From: Mantis religiosa
Lineage: Eukaryota > Arthropoda > Insecta > Mantodea > Mantidae
Length of the DNA stretch: 64,000 bases
Direction: 5' to 3'
Assembly (NCBI GenBank): GCA_030765055.1
Contig: JAUKNK010000057.1
Location: forward strand, 1 to 64,000
This document shows positions 13,121-22,829 of the stretch, in pieces. Below the pieces are notes generated by a model. The model made no database searches. It had not been told where the DNA came from and worked only from the letters and a program-made list of their open reading frames with translations. The translations under genes were made by a program, and so were the position numbers. Numbering within the stretch: position 1 is the stretch's first letter; each line of letters starts with the position of its first letter.

Positions 13121-14445
13121 ACTCCTAGATAGTCCTAGACTAACTCCTAGATAGTCTAAGACTATCGCCTAGATAGTCCTAGACAAATCCTAGATAGTCC
13201 CAGACAAATCTTAGAAAAGTCCTAGACAAGTCCTAGATAGTCCTAGACTAATTACTGGATAGACCTAGACTATCTCCTAGATAGTCCTAGACTATCTCCT
13301 AGATAGTCCCAGACTATCTCCTAGATAGTCCTAGACAAATCCTAGACAAGTCCTAGACAAGTCCTAGACAGTCCTACACTATCTCCTAGATAGTCCTAGA
13401 CCAATTCTAGAAAGTCCTAGACAAATCCTAGACAAGTCCTAGACAAGTCCTAGACAAGTCCTAGATAGTCCTAGACTATCTCCTAGATAGTCTTAGACAA
13501 ATCCTAGATAGTCCTAGACAAATCCTAGACAAGTCCTAGACAAGTCCTAGATAGTCCTAGACTATCTCCTAGATAGTCCTAGACTATCTCCTATATAGTC
13601 CTAGACAAATCCTAGATAGTCCTAAACAAACTCCTTGATAGTCCTAGACTACTCCTAGATAGTCCTAGACTATCTCCTAGATAGTCCTAGACAAATCCAA
13701 AATAGTCCTAGACAAATCCTAGACAAGTCCTAGATAGTCCTAGACTATCTCCTAGAGAGTCCTACACTATCTCCTAAATAGTGCTAGACAAATCCTCGAT
13801 AGTCCTAAACAAACTCCTAGATAGTCCTAGACTATCTCCTAGATAGTCCTAGACAAATCCTGAATAGTCCTAGACAAATCATAGACAAGTCCTAGATAGT
13901 CCTAGACTATCTCCTAGTTAGTCCTAGACTATCTCCTAGATAGTGCTAGACAAATCCTCGATAGTCCTAGACAAGTCCTAGATAGTCCTAGACTATCTCC
14001 TAGATAGTCCTAGACTATCCCCTAGAAAGTCCTAGACAAATCCTAGATAGTCCTAAACAAACTCCTAGATAGTCCTAGACTATCTCCTAGATAGTCCTAG
14101 ACAAATCCTGAATAGTCCTAGACAAATCCTAGACAAGTCCTAGGTAGTCCTAGACTATCTCCTAGATAGTCCTAGACTATCTCCTAGATAGTGCTAGACA
14201 AATCCTCGATAGTCCTAGACAAGTCCTAGATAGTCCTAGACTATCTCCTAGATAGTCATAGACTATCCCCTAGATAGTCCTAGACAAATCCTAGATAGTC
14301 CTAAACAAAGTCCTAGATAGTCCTAGACTACTCCTAGATAGTCCTAGACAAATCCTAGATGGTCCTAGACAAATAATAGACAAGTCCTAGACAAGTCCTA
14401 ATTAGTCCTAGACAAATCCTAGATAATCCTAGACAAATCCTAGAC
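13121..14445. repeat. CTAG satellite, 11-bp type, second block (copy 1)
   Basis: This block is homologous to 11391-12350, sharing in order the markers GACAGTCCTACACTATC, CCAATTCTAGAAAG, ATCCAAAATAG and ATAATAGACAAG. It contains extra internal duplications, including a block of under 0.2 kb around 13745-13925 with CTCCTAGAGAGTCCTACAC, so the offset grows from about 1925 bp at the left to 2232 bp at the right. Dyad units GACTATCT..AGATAGTC are frequent. Confidence 0.9.
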
Positions 14446-15127
14446 AAGTCCTAGATAAACCTAGATAAGCTCATATATAGTCCTAGATGAGCTCCTTAAT
14501 AAACCTAGATAAGCTCATATATAGTCCTAGATGAGCTCCTAGATAAACCTAGATGAGCTCCTGGATAAACCTATATTAGCTCTTATATAGTCCTAGATGA
14601 GCTCCTAGATAAACCTAGATGAGCTCCTGGATAAACCTATATTAGCTCTTATATAGTCCTAGATGAGCTCCTAGATTAACCTAGATGAGCTCCTAGATAA
14701 ACCTAGATAAGCTCATATATAGTCCTAGATGAGCTCCTAGATAAACCTAGATGAGCTCCTAGATAAACCTAGATGAGCTCCTAGATAAACCTAGATAAGC
14801 TCCTATATAGTCCTAGATGAGCTCCTAGATAAACCTAGATGAGCTCCTAGATAGTCTTAAATGAGCTCCTAGATAAGCCGAGATAAGCTCCTAGATAAAC
14901 CTAGATGAGCTCCTAGATAAACCTAGATGAGCTCCTAGATAAACCTAGATAAGCTCGTATATAGTCCTAGATAAGCTCATAGATAAACCTAGATAAGCTC
15001 CTATATAGTCCCAGATGAGCTCCTAGATAAACTTAGATAATCTCGTATATAGTCCTAGATGAGCTCCTAGATAAACCTAGATAATCTCGTATATAATCCT
15101 AGATAAGCTCCGATATAGTCCTAGATG
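14446..15127. repeat. CTAG satellite, TATATAG/GAGCTC mix before the CpG-rich domain (copy 1)
   Basis: 22-bp monomers continue up to the junction with the CpG-rich domain. A 66-bp (3 x 22) block marked by CTCCTGGATAAACCTATATT starts at 14558 and again at 14624. It is also doubled in copy 2 near 39.14-39.27 kb, but single in copy 3 near 63.93 kb, so it is a length polymorphism between units. Confidence 0.9.
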
Positions 15128-16738
15128 AGAATGGTCATCTTCACCGTTACGATCCGTCGCACGGTTTAGGAGCTACGGCTCTGGCGGGAAAACGGCGTTA
15201 TCTTCGGGGGCTTATTTCTGGGCCGCGGTCGGGCGGACGGGGACCAAACTCGGTATTCCGTGGTTATATTACCTCCCCTAACAGGATCGGTGGTCAAAAA
15301 CCTTATATCTATACCGCAAGCCCGTCATCCGAAGTACCGGACCTTTCCGCGGGTCGCGGTATCGAACCTAGTACCGCCGTAAGCTAATACGGCACTGGGG
15401 GTGATAGTACTCGACTAGAGGAAGAGTTTGACACCTCTCGCAAGTCTCTGCGGTCCTCGGTTCAAAAGTTAGGTAAAGTGTCTCAGACGGCGACACAAAG
15501 CCTAGGTATACTATACACGGGCGCTTAGAGGCGAAGTGGCTAAGTTCCCGAGACCGCTCTCGCGGCCGAACCGCTCGGACGACGACCACCAAAATCAGAA
15601 ATCTTGTCAATCTCGACGAGCCCTACAAAAAAGATTATGTACACTTTTGCGATAGGACGCACCGTTTAAAAATTTATTTTACTCGAGCGGTTTTTCTGCG
15701 GGTTTGCCGAAGAGCGGGAAACGCCAAATTTCGCCGGGGGGCGTACTTCTGGATGCACTAAGACCTGCAACTGTCAAAAAGTCGACCGCGTAAACCCCAA
15801 ATACCGTAAGCGGACACCTCCCGTTTGGGCTAGTTGCGCGTATCTCGCGTACGAGCCAAACTCAGATTCCGGTACTAGAGTTAGGCGAGAACCTTCCTGC
15901 CGAGTTACAAGTCTTTGCTGATATTAGTGATAGAGATATTAATTATCAAAGGTCGTAACGGTTATCGAACCGGGGACTCTAAACGCGGGGGCCGAATTGG
16001 ACGAGACTCAGTACGCACGCTGTACTAGAAGCATGCTATTGGGATATGAAGTCAGATCTCTTATATCGGCAGCCATTTACTAGTTATAACAATCGTCTGG
16101 ATAAAGTTCGGCAGCTTCCAGCGGTCACAAATGAGTTAGTTTGTTCTTCAAACTCGAAAGGCGAACCTTCACTGAGAATTACTAGAACATGTCGTGTTCA
16201 AACTGTCGAGAAAGCGACGAGAAAGTACACAAAAAATAGTGATTTGCGTAGGGGTCGAACCAAGGGTCGGAGAGCAATGCCGCTTACTGCATCTTCTCGG
16301 GCTTTTTACGAGAAAGAGTTTGACACCTCGATCACGTTAATCGGACCAGCGGTTCGGGAGTTCTCGAATTTTGAAGGTTGCACGTTTTATTTTACGTATG
16401 AATATATTACGCAGTTGTACCCACCTGCCTAGGTCGGGGACCATTTTTGCGTAGGATAATTCTGTTAATATCTCCCAAAGTTCTCGTCCGATCTGCACCA
16501 AACTTTGCACAGTGACTTATTTAATTAGTGGCTCGAAGCTATTAAGGTCTAAAAGTCTAAAAGCGGGTCAAAAGGGCCTAAACAGTTTTTTGCGTCTACA
16601 GGCCGAACCAAAGGTCCGCTCTCAAATCTGAAAAAAACATGTTAAAGCACCAATTAAGGGCTTTCATTTGATACCTGGTTCGAATATCTGCGACTAAGGA
16701 CGGCGGAGCTAGGACCGACAACGTGAATGTCCCCGGCC

Positions 16739-17471
16739 ACGTCACTACTCACGCTACATGACGCGAGAGAAAAGAAATTCATGCAAACTTCCGAGGCTTA
16801 GATCTCGCAAACTACTGGTGCAATCTGCACCAAACTCGGTATGCACACTAATTTCAACACCTATTTTAATATGCACTAGTCAAAATTTGCACACGACGTC
16901 CAGAAATGGACGCAATCCTATGCCACCGTACTTGGGCGTCTAGACGCCGAACTAATGGACGTACGTCAAAAACGAAAACATGTATGGCAAGCAGAGAAAG
17001 AGCACTTTCATTTGGTACCAAGTTTGACTTTCTAGGACAAAGATGCCCGGAGTAATTAGCCGAAAATCAGTAGCCGCTAAAATATACGAGCGAGCTGGGC
17101 TGTCTGGTGACGTCACTACTCACGCTACATGACGCGAGAGAAAAGAAATTCATGCAAACTTCCGAGGCTTAGATCTCGCAAACTACTGGTGCAATCTGCA
17201 CCAAACTCGGTATGCACACTAATTTCAACACCTATTTTAATATGCACTAGTCAAAATTTGCACACGACGTCCAGAAATGGACGCAATCCTATGCCACTGT
17301 ACTTTGGCGTCTAGACGCCGAACTAATGGACGCAGGACAAAACTAAAAGCATGTATGGCAAGCTGGTAAAGAGCACTTTCATTTGGGACCAAGTTTGACT
17401 TTCTAGGTCAAAGATGTCCGGAGTAATTAGCCGAAAATCAGGAGCCGCTAAAATATACGTGCGAGCTGGGC
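16739..17471. repeat. Tandem pair of 371-bp repeats (copy 1)
   Basis: Positions 16739-17100 match 17110-17471 at a constant 371-bp offset, starting at ACGTCACTACTCACGC and ending at GCGAGCTGGGC. The left two thirds are almost identical; the last third carries more substitutions (for example GTACGTCAAAAACG against GCAGGACAAAACTA). A degenerate third monomer can be followed upstream to about 16410 through the two shared boxes. The repeat generates two near-identical 61-codon open frames, which are by-products of the duplication. Confidence 0.92.
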
Positions 17472-18217
17472 CGCCCGCCACCCCCCTCCCACCACCCCGG
17501 CGAGCTCCTTCGAGCACGGAGGAGAAACTTTTCCCCTCGCCCCCCGCCCGGCAACAATTCTTGCCGACAAAAAATATTTATAATTACCCGTATATTCGAA
17601 ACTAAACAACGATTGCGCCCAAACCGCTAAGAGTTAAGGAACCAAACTTTGATAGATTCCTATTCTCACGCCAAAGTTTTTTTTGGCGCTAGCCGCGTCT
17701 CGCTCGGTGCAGCCGTTCGGCCGATCGTGACTATTTTCGATTACCGAAAGTACAGTGCCCTGCGCGCACCGTTTGGAGTTAAGAAACCAAACTCGGTGCA
17801 CGAACCCTACTCGAAAGGGGCTTTCTTTTGCACCAAGCCGGATCTCGATATCTGGCCTCTTTCCGGTTTTGCACTTAAATCTTTGGGGCTCCGTAACGCT
17901 CGAACCGAGGACCCTACGACCTCCAAACTCGCTGGGCGGCTACGCAACTACATCCTCTACACAAAAGCTTATGTGACCCGAGGCCTCGCGACCCATACTT
18001 ACGTAGCTATTCCATATTACCCGACCACGCCCTAACTAACCCCCTCTCGCTTACGGTTTAGCCAATCGCACCTCATATCCCAAAAGTAGGCGTCATTCTA
18101 AGACTTGCTGCCGAGTTTCGCTCCTCCCCGGCCGGCCGTTCCGGAGAAAATAAAGAAAATATTTTGCTAAAATACGTTTTCCCGAACTCCCTCGCGGCCA
18201 AACTAATAGCACCAAAG

Positions 18218-18472
18218 TCACGAAAATCGGCGGACGGCCTCATACTAAGTTCTTCTAGACGATATTAAAGTCTCGTCGCAGTTACTGTTGTACAAGTACA
18301 CGAAAACTGCTTGGATATGTTTTATGCGAACCAAGGACTCCCGCCGTCAAACCAGTGACGGCAGCAACTCGAAAATCGATAGACGGGCTCATACTAACCT
18401 CTTCTAGACGATATTTAAGTCTTGTCGCAGTTCCACTTATTAATGTTCACAAAAACGACTTGAATATGTTTC
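18218..18472. repeat. Degenerate tandem pair with 149-bp period (copy 1)
   Basis: Positions 18218-18324 align with 18367-18472 at an offset of exactly 149 bp at three anchors: CGAAAATCG (18221 and 18370), CATACTAA (18241 and 18390) and TTGRATATGT (18311 and 18460). Substitutions are frequent but no gap is needed. A weaker pair around GAGTTAAG (17631 and 17776) has a 145-bp offset, suggesting that the right part of the CpG-rich domain descends from a satellite of about 147 bp. Confidence 0.75.
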
Positions 18473-19130
18473 TCACCGGCGTCTTTTTGACATGGGCCCA
18501 CGGGCACACTAAGAGCCTTACGCCAATGTCTAAAAGACAGAAACGAAGCCAAGACTCTCTTATACAAGCCTATATTAATTTGGATTCCATCCGTTAATTT
18601 ACGTCTAAGAACGAAGCTTCCGAAAATGACATTTTTTGCCTCACGGCAAAATGCCGCTAACGAAAAAAGCCGTAAACAACGCATCGAACTACGGCCTCTG
18701 GCGCTCAAACCAAACGCACCACTTGCTCCAAAACCTACTCAAATCTTCTTCACAATGTCTTCTTGTGGGAAAAATTATAAAACTTCCCAAAGGGGCCTTA
18801 GATTTTCGGCATTTAGCAATAGTTTTCACAACTGAAACTTGACATTTTTATGTCCTTTCTAACACCGTTTTTGCTTATTACTCACGAACCATTACAGATA
18901 GAGACATGATTCTTTCACCGATGGATTTGTCCTCACGAGATCTACATTTGGTTATAACACCGTCACTCCGTAATTCATACCGCCGCCGCTAGGGGCGCTG
19001 AACGTTATGCGCGACGGTTTTCTCATCCTAGTGGCTACACCAATAACAGCTTTTGCACCAAAATCAATAGGATGTCTCATCGTAACGCCTTCTTATAGAA
19101 TATGTTACAAAAGTTCACAAAGAAGCCCTA

Positions 19131-19928
19131 GTTCTTTGTCAACAAGCTGCTCTATTGTTATGTGACATAAAGATAGCACACATTATTACACAGAAGCAGT
19201 GGCTGTATAGTTATTTCTTTGAGCAGCACATCATGCATTGTTTTATTATTTTACTACATGAGGTCATACTGAGAAACCTGGTAAAACAAGTTAATTGTAC
19301 AGGGCTGCACAATATAAAAAGAACATCAAACCAGAAGAAAATGAAGAGGAAGAGTTCATGGTCAAACCGCAGGAAGAGGGCGTAGATATATGGCAGGCTT
19401 GACATCATGGCTGGAGAGTTGCCAATTGTGAAAGCATGTTTTTGCTGAAAATCCTGACACTATGTATGCAAACTAACCATATAATACATAAGGAACCTGT
19501 TTTTGTTTTTCTCCTTTTTCTCCTGATATTTGTACATGCCTTGTGTACGGTTGAGGAAATCATGAAAAACCTCAAAATGTCCACTGGAAAATCTATAAGA
19601 GACTTTGATTGGAATGTGACTGTTACAGCTAAGTGGTACAAAAGCAAAATATCTACATAAGTACCAAAACCAAGACCCAAACTCAAACCCTTGCTTATAA
19701 CTTAAATGTTAAGCATAAATGTATTTTATACAGAAAAACACAGGAATTTCATTAAATTGCTTTACAAAATAAATTATTCCTATATCATATACTTTTTATA
19801 TTTAAGTAAGCACTATATAATGACAAATAGTGCATTTTGACTTTGTATCATCTTCTGAAATGTTTTTCTATAAAACTAAGAATGCCTTTGTTGAAGTTAG
19901 TGATGACTTAAAACAAGATTGGAAAGGT
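19131..19928. other. AT-rich domain, left part with transposase relic (copy 1)
   Basis: Base composition shifts abruptly from CpG-rich to AT-rich near 19130, with no repeat at the boundary. This part holds the piggyBac-like relic at 19436-19660. It also has a short acidic open stretch at 19295-19402 (35 codons with EENEEEEFM and EEGVDIWQA), in another frame from the relic, that could be a further decayed coding fragment. An AATAAA lies near 19769. Nothing else was recognised. Confidence 0.6.
19436..19660 (+). pseudogene. Possible piggyBac-like transposase relic (copy 1)
   Basis: This is a 74-codon open frame whose second half (about codons 34-74) resembles the part of piggyBac-derived (PGBD) transposases that follows the GTVRxNR motif. 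One sees LCTVEEIMKNLKM, then STGKSIRDFDWN, then VTVTAKWYKSKIST, comparable to the family pattern of a GTVRENR box, a basic G-x-[FY]-[DE] segment and a KWxDNK strand. No catalytic aspartates are present; a complete family member has more than 500 residues. The first 30 codons are hydrophobic and unlike the family. A stop follows at once. It is a dead fragment at best, and chance similarity remains possible. Confidence 0.35.
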
Positions 19929-20209
19929 AGTCAGACTGAAAAATTCAATGCCATAGCTTGGATTTGAACCATGTATCTTCTGGTCTCCGTCCAGCCGCTC
20001 TAAATCATTGACCTACTATGGCCAACGTGCCGACATGACATTAAATTCTCCAAATGACTCGTATGTATGAGAGTCCTTAGTGGTCTACCAGGAAACATAC
20101 TAGTCAGTTGGAGAATTTAATGTCATGCTGGCACTTTGGCCATAGTAGCTCAATTGTTTAGATCCGTGGTTCAAATCCCGGCTATGGCATTGAATATTTC
20201 AGTCTGACT
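19929..20209. mobile_element. Palindromic head-to-head pair of tRNA-derived SINE-like elements (copy 1)
   Basis: The left arm 19929-20066 is the inverted repeat of the right arm 20095-20209, around a loop of about 28 bp. The outer ends are AGTCAGACTG and CAGTCTGACT. Each arm contains a tRNA-like region. On the right arm, plus strand, TAGCTCAATTG (A-box-like, 20146-20156) and GGTTCAAATCC (B box, 20168-20178) are visible; on the left arm, minus strand, the B box lies at 19960-19970. The right arm has lost about 20-25 bp of the anticodon region. TA flanks both ends, so a Tc1/mariner-type foldback MITE carrying tRNA-like sequence is an alternative. The homologous third element at 22830 favours a SINE family. 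Confidence 0.75.
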
Positions 20210-22829
20210 AAGAACAATTAATTTCCAATAATAAGATTGTATTCAAATGTACATTCACTTTTATTTTTACTTGTGACATCATTTCTCATTGCCTCAAGCA
20301 TATTTTAACATTTACAATAAATTAATTTTAAATTCACTTATAATTCATTATTTAAACTGCTATTTTATGTTTTATCATCTCAATTATTATACACTGCCAG
20401 TATCCTTACACATTACAGTATTGCTAATTTATAACAAGAAAATGTGTTGGCAACATCTCTATATTTTGGCATTTTCAACACTCCGCAGTTGGCAACAGTT
20501 AGTTTCCGTCAGTCTATACCAAAAGTCTACGCCGTCTTTCTGAAGACGGCAAAGCAATTAGAGTAAAGCAATTACATTTAGCAATATATTGAGAATTTAC
20601 GAGTATCACATTTAACATGAGCTAGCTACGTCACAGCCTTACTGTTACTAACAGAACCCTAACCACTTTCATATAACCATGGATGAAGTTGCCTCAACTC
20701 TCTCCCATATAAACCAGACAAATATTACTGGTAGTGAACCGCCGTCCTTCACTGCTCTTTGAATGCGAGTACACGCGAGAATAACCTAATAGACCTACTT
20801 GTACCTCTTAAGGCATTCTCTATATAACATATGTACTTATAAACCATACGAGATTTTGTATCACTTTGTGATTATACAGAGCAACACATAGAAAGTTAAT
20901 TTTATATCAAATTAGGTTAAAAGAACTGATGTATCATACCTGTTACTCTTCCTTATTTCCTGTACATACACAAAAACAACTCGTGGATCTGTACAATTCA
21001 AAAGAACGTCTGCTCTGATTGCTTCTTACCACCGCTTGCTGTTCGGTTCTTTCGAATTCCTGTACTACCAAATTCACATCTGACATTGAGTTTAATTAGT
21101 TATTAGTAAGTTAACTTTACTTAAAACGTAACAATAAATACTGAATATAAAATAATTACAATATCTCAAAAGCAATAAACAATGGAGGCTTGACCATTGC
21201 AGTTAATGTTGTGTAAACTTTGTATTTTCACTGCCAACATGATCCAACTTCGTATACATTCATGAGTGGAGTCACGCGTCATATTTTAGTACAGTAAGGA
21301 ATTGAATTAAACAGTGAAAAAAAGCTTGCAATTAGAAATTCGTAGCACAAGCAATAATGCAGGTAACAGTCTTTATTTATAGACCATTTTGAAAGTCCAC
21401 ACCTTCATCTAGCATCTGCAAATTTTTAATTTAAATGAAAACCACATTTGGTTAGGCGGCTTTCTATTTCTGATTTTGTATTATTGTGCCTTTATTTTGC
21501 ATTTTAATATATTTTATAACATTTCTAAAATTATTTTTGTGTTATAATTTATAATATTACTAATTTTAATATGTTCATGCGGTCCTTTGTATAATAATAG
21601 TAGTAACTTGTCATTTGCGTTCTTATTAATACTGCAACCAATTAGCACTTGTTCTTTGTTACCTACATATGTATCTTTCCACTAATATAATATGGATCAT
21701 ACCGTTTTATTTTCATTTTGTACACTAGTGAGGGAGTTAAAGTTCTTCGTAGTGTAATATGGAAGATGCCTTACAGATCTTTACTAGCAGAAACATTCAT
21801 TTAAAGCAACCTAATGTTACTGATACCTTGTCACTTGTTGCAGACTCACAAAGTGATACAGAAACTTTGTGTAGGTTACACGTATGATGTGTAGGAGTGT
21901 TCTGTGTGGCATAAATTGTGAAATTAACTATTTTACTGTTGATGCCGCACAAACTTCCGTATCCTACGACTGTGGTTTGTGTCTCAGAGGTTAAGGGCGA
22001 CAGTAAACTTTAATATTTGTTTGTAATGAACCCTGAAGAGCAAAATTATCGCATGTAGAGGCTAAAATTGTGGTAGCGTTTATACGATAATGATCCGTGT
22101 GTTTCATGGTTGTACTCACGAACGTTTGACGAGTTGTGTTATAGAACACATAATGAACAAACAACTGAGGATCATAAGCCGCAGAGCGTAGCCGAGCGAT
22201 GACAAAACGTAGCCAAAATATCAGTGTAGCTAAAACTTAATAATCCTTAACTACTTTTATTAAAGCAAAATGTATCTACTCTAAAATCACTAATGTAACT
22301 GTTTACGAAGCGTTAGCCATACAGAACTGGAGCGTAATGTATCTTTAGAAGTCTGGGCACTGACAAAACAGAGACTTTAGATACCTTCTTAATGACCTGA
22401 ACGTATATTATTGTACACTTAACTTACATTTTAGGACTCTTCATCAAACCTAGCAATAATGATGATAAAAGCAAATAAACAGCTCCAAAGTTATCATTTC
22501 ATCCTTTGGCAGGTAACTTACACACCAACGCATAAGTCCACATGTTCTCATGTTGTGTTTTAACTCCTTCGTTATACTAACAGCCAATACTAGCAGATAA
22601 ATGTCACTTTCTGAATGCTGAGTTTTCTGTCTTTAGCAAGTATGACTTCTCTCTCCCTACAGCAGCCAAGTCTCCTTTGTGCCAGTCGTAAGGGAACTCA
22701 AACTGTTATAATAATGTACTTGTTACAGAGTTACAACAATGATATTAGCATATTACACTATACTGAAAATATAAACTTATTGTTTTTTCCCTAAAGTAAT
22801 GAATCTGAATCTGCATAATGATGTGTATC
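20210..22829. other. AT-rich stretch without recognised genes (copy 1)
   Basis: This is low-complexity-leaning AT-rich sequence. Short open frames beginning with ATG are present at 21759-21887 (plus, 42 residues, starting MEDALQIFTSRN) and 20943-21086 (minus, 47 residues, starting MSDVNLVVQEFERTEQQ), and one of 27 residues starts near 20679. None is recognisable. An open frame on the minus strand here in copy 2 (47038-47259) is broken in copy 1 by a 2-bp difference, arguing against coding. A perfect small hairpin lies at 20531-20550. Confidence 0.55.
20531..20550. other. Perfect 8-bp hairpin, TCTG loop (copy 1)
   Basis: Arms GCCGTCTT and AAGACGGC enclose a four-base loop. The GC-rich stem stands out in AT-rich surroundings. 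It has no T tract after it. It may be a relic of a mobile-element end or an RNA hairpin; no function can be assigned. Confidence 0.6.

Larger units (their letters stand above)
15128..19130. other. CpG-rich domain made of decayed tandem repeats (copy 1)
   Basis: This stretch of about 4.0 kb looks unique at first, but a box resembling ATCTGCACCAAACTCGGTAT recurs at about 15250, 15850, 16490, 16820, 17191, 17640, 17785 and, weakly, 19056. A second box, ACTTTCATTTGGTACCAAG, recurs at about 16660, 17009 and 17378. The order and spacing of the boxes suggest an old satellite of 330-370 bp that has diverged. A better-preserved 371-bp pair and a 149-bp pair lie inside. Open frames of up to 128 codons exist, but none has recognisable domains. 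The high CpG content contrasts sharply with the flanking domains. Confidence 0.7.

Noticed and set aside
1..15127. Telomere repeat array (the reverse strand contains many TCTAGG)
   Set aside because: There is no run of TTAGG, TTAGGC or another simple telomeric unit. The array is interrupted by long non-satellite domains and repeats internally every 24.6 kb. A subtelomeric position remains possible.
15368..15610. 80-codon minus-strand open frame (also 39954-40196)
   Set aside because: Arginine-rich composition follows from CpG-rich sequence. No motif, and no supporting neighbours.
16046..16432. 128-codon open frame on the plus strand in the CpG-rich domain (also 40632-41018)
   Set aside because: I recognise no domain or signal. 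It ends inside the decayed-repeat region and shares the TTTGACACCTC box with non-coding repeats nearby. Identity between units reflects recent duplication. Codon-based tests across species would be needed to revive it.
16758..17314. Two near-identical 61-codon open frames
   Set aside because: They are the same stretch of the 371-bp repeat translated twice. The repeat has a third, degenerate copy without the frame.
17649..18035. 128-codon open frame on the plus strand (also 42235-42621)
   Set aside because: It overlaps the degenerate 145-bp repeat and has a competing 73-codon frame inside. One of the few inter-unit substitutions (G17686/A42272) is non-synonymous (Gly to Asp). No family resemblance.
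15128..19130. Ribosomal DNA intergenic spacer or other gene-bearing tandem unit
   Set aside because: No 18S, 5.8S, 28S, 5S, histone or snRNA sequence was recognised anywhere in the complete unit.
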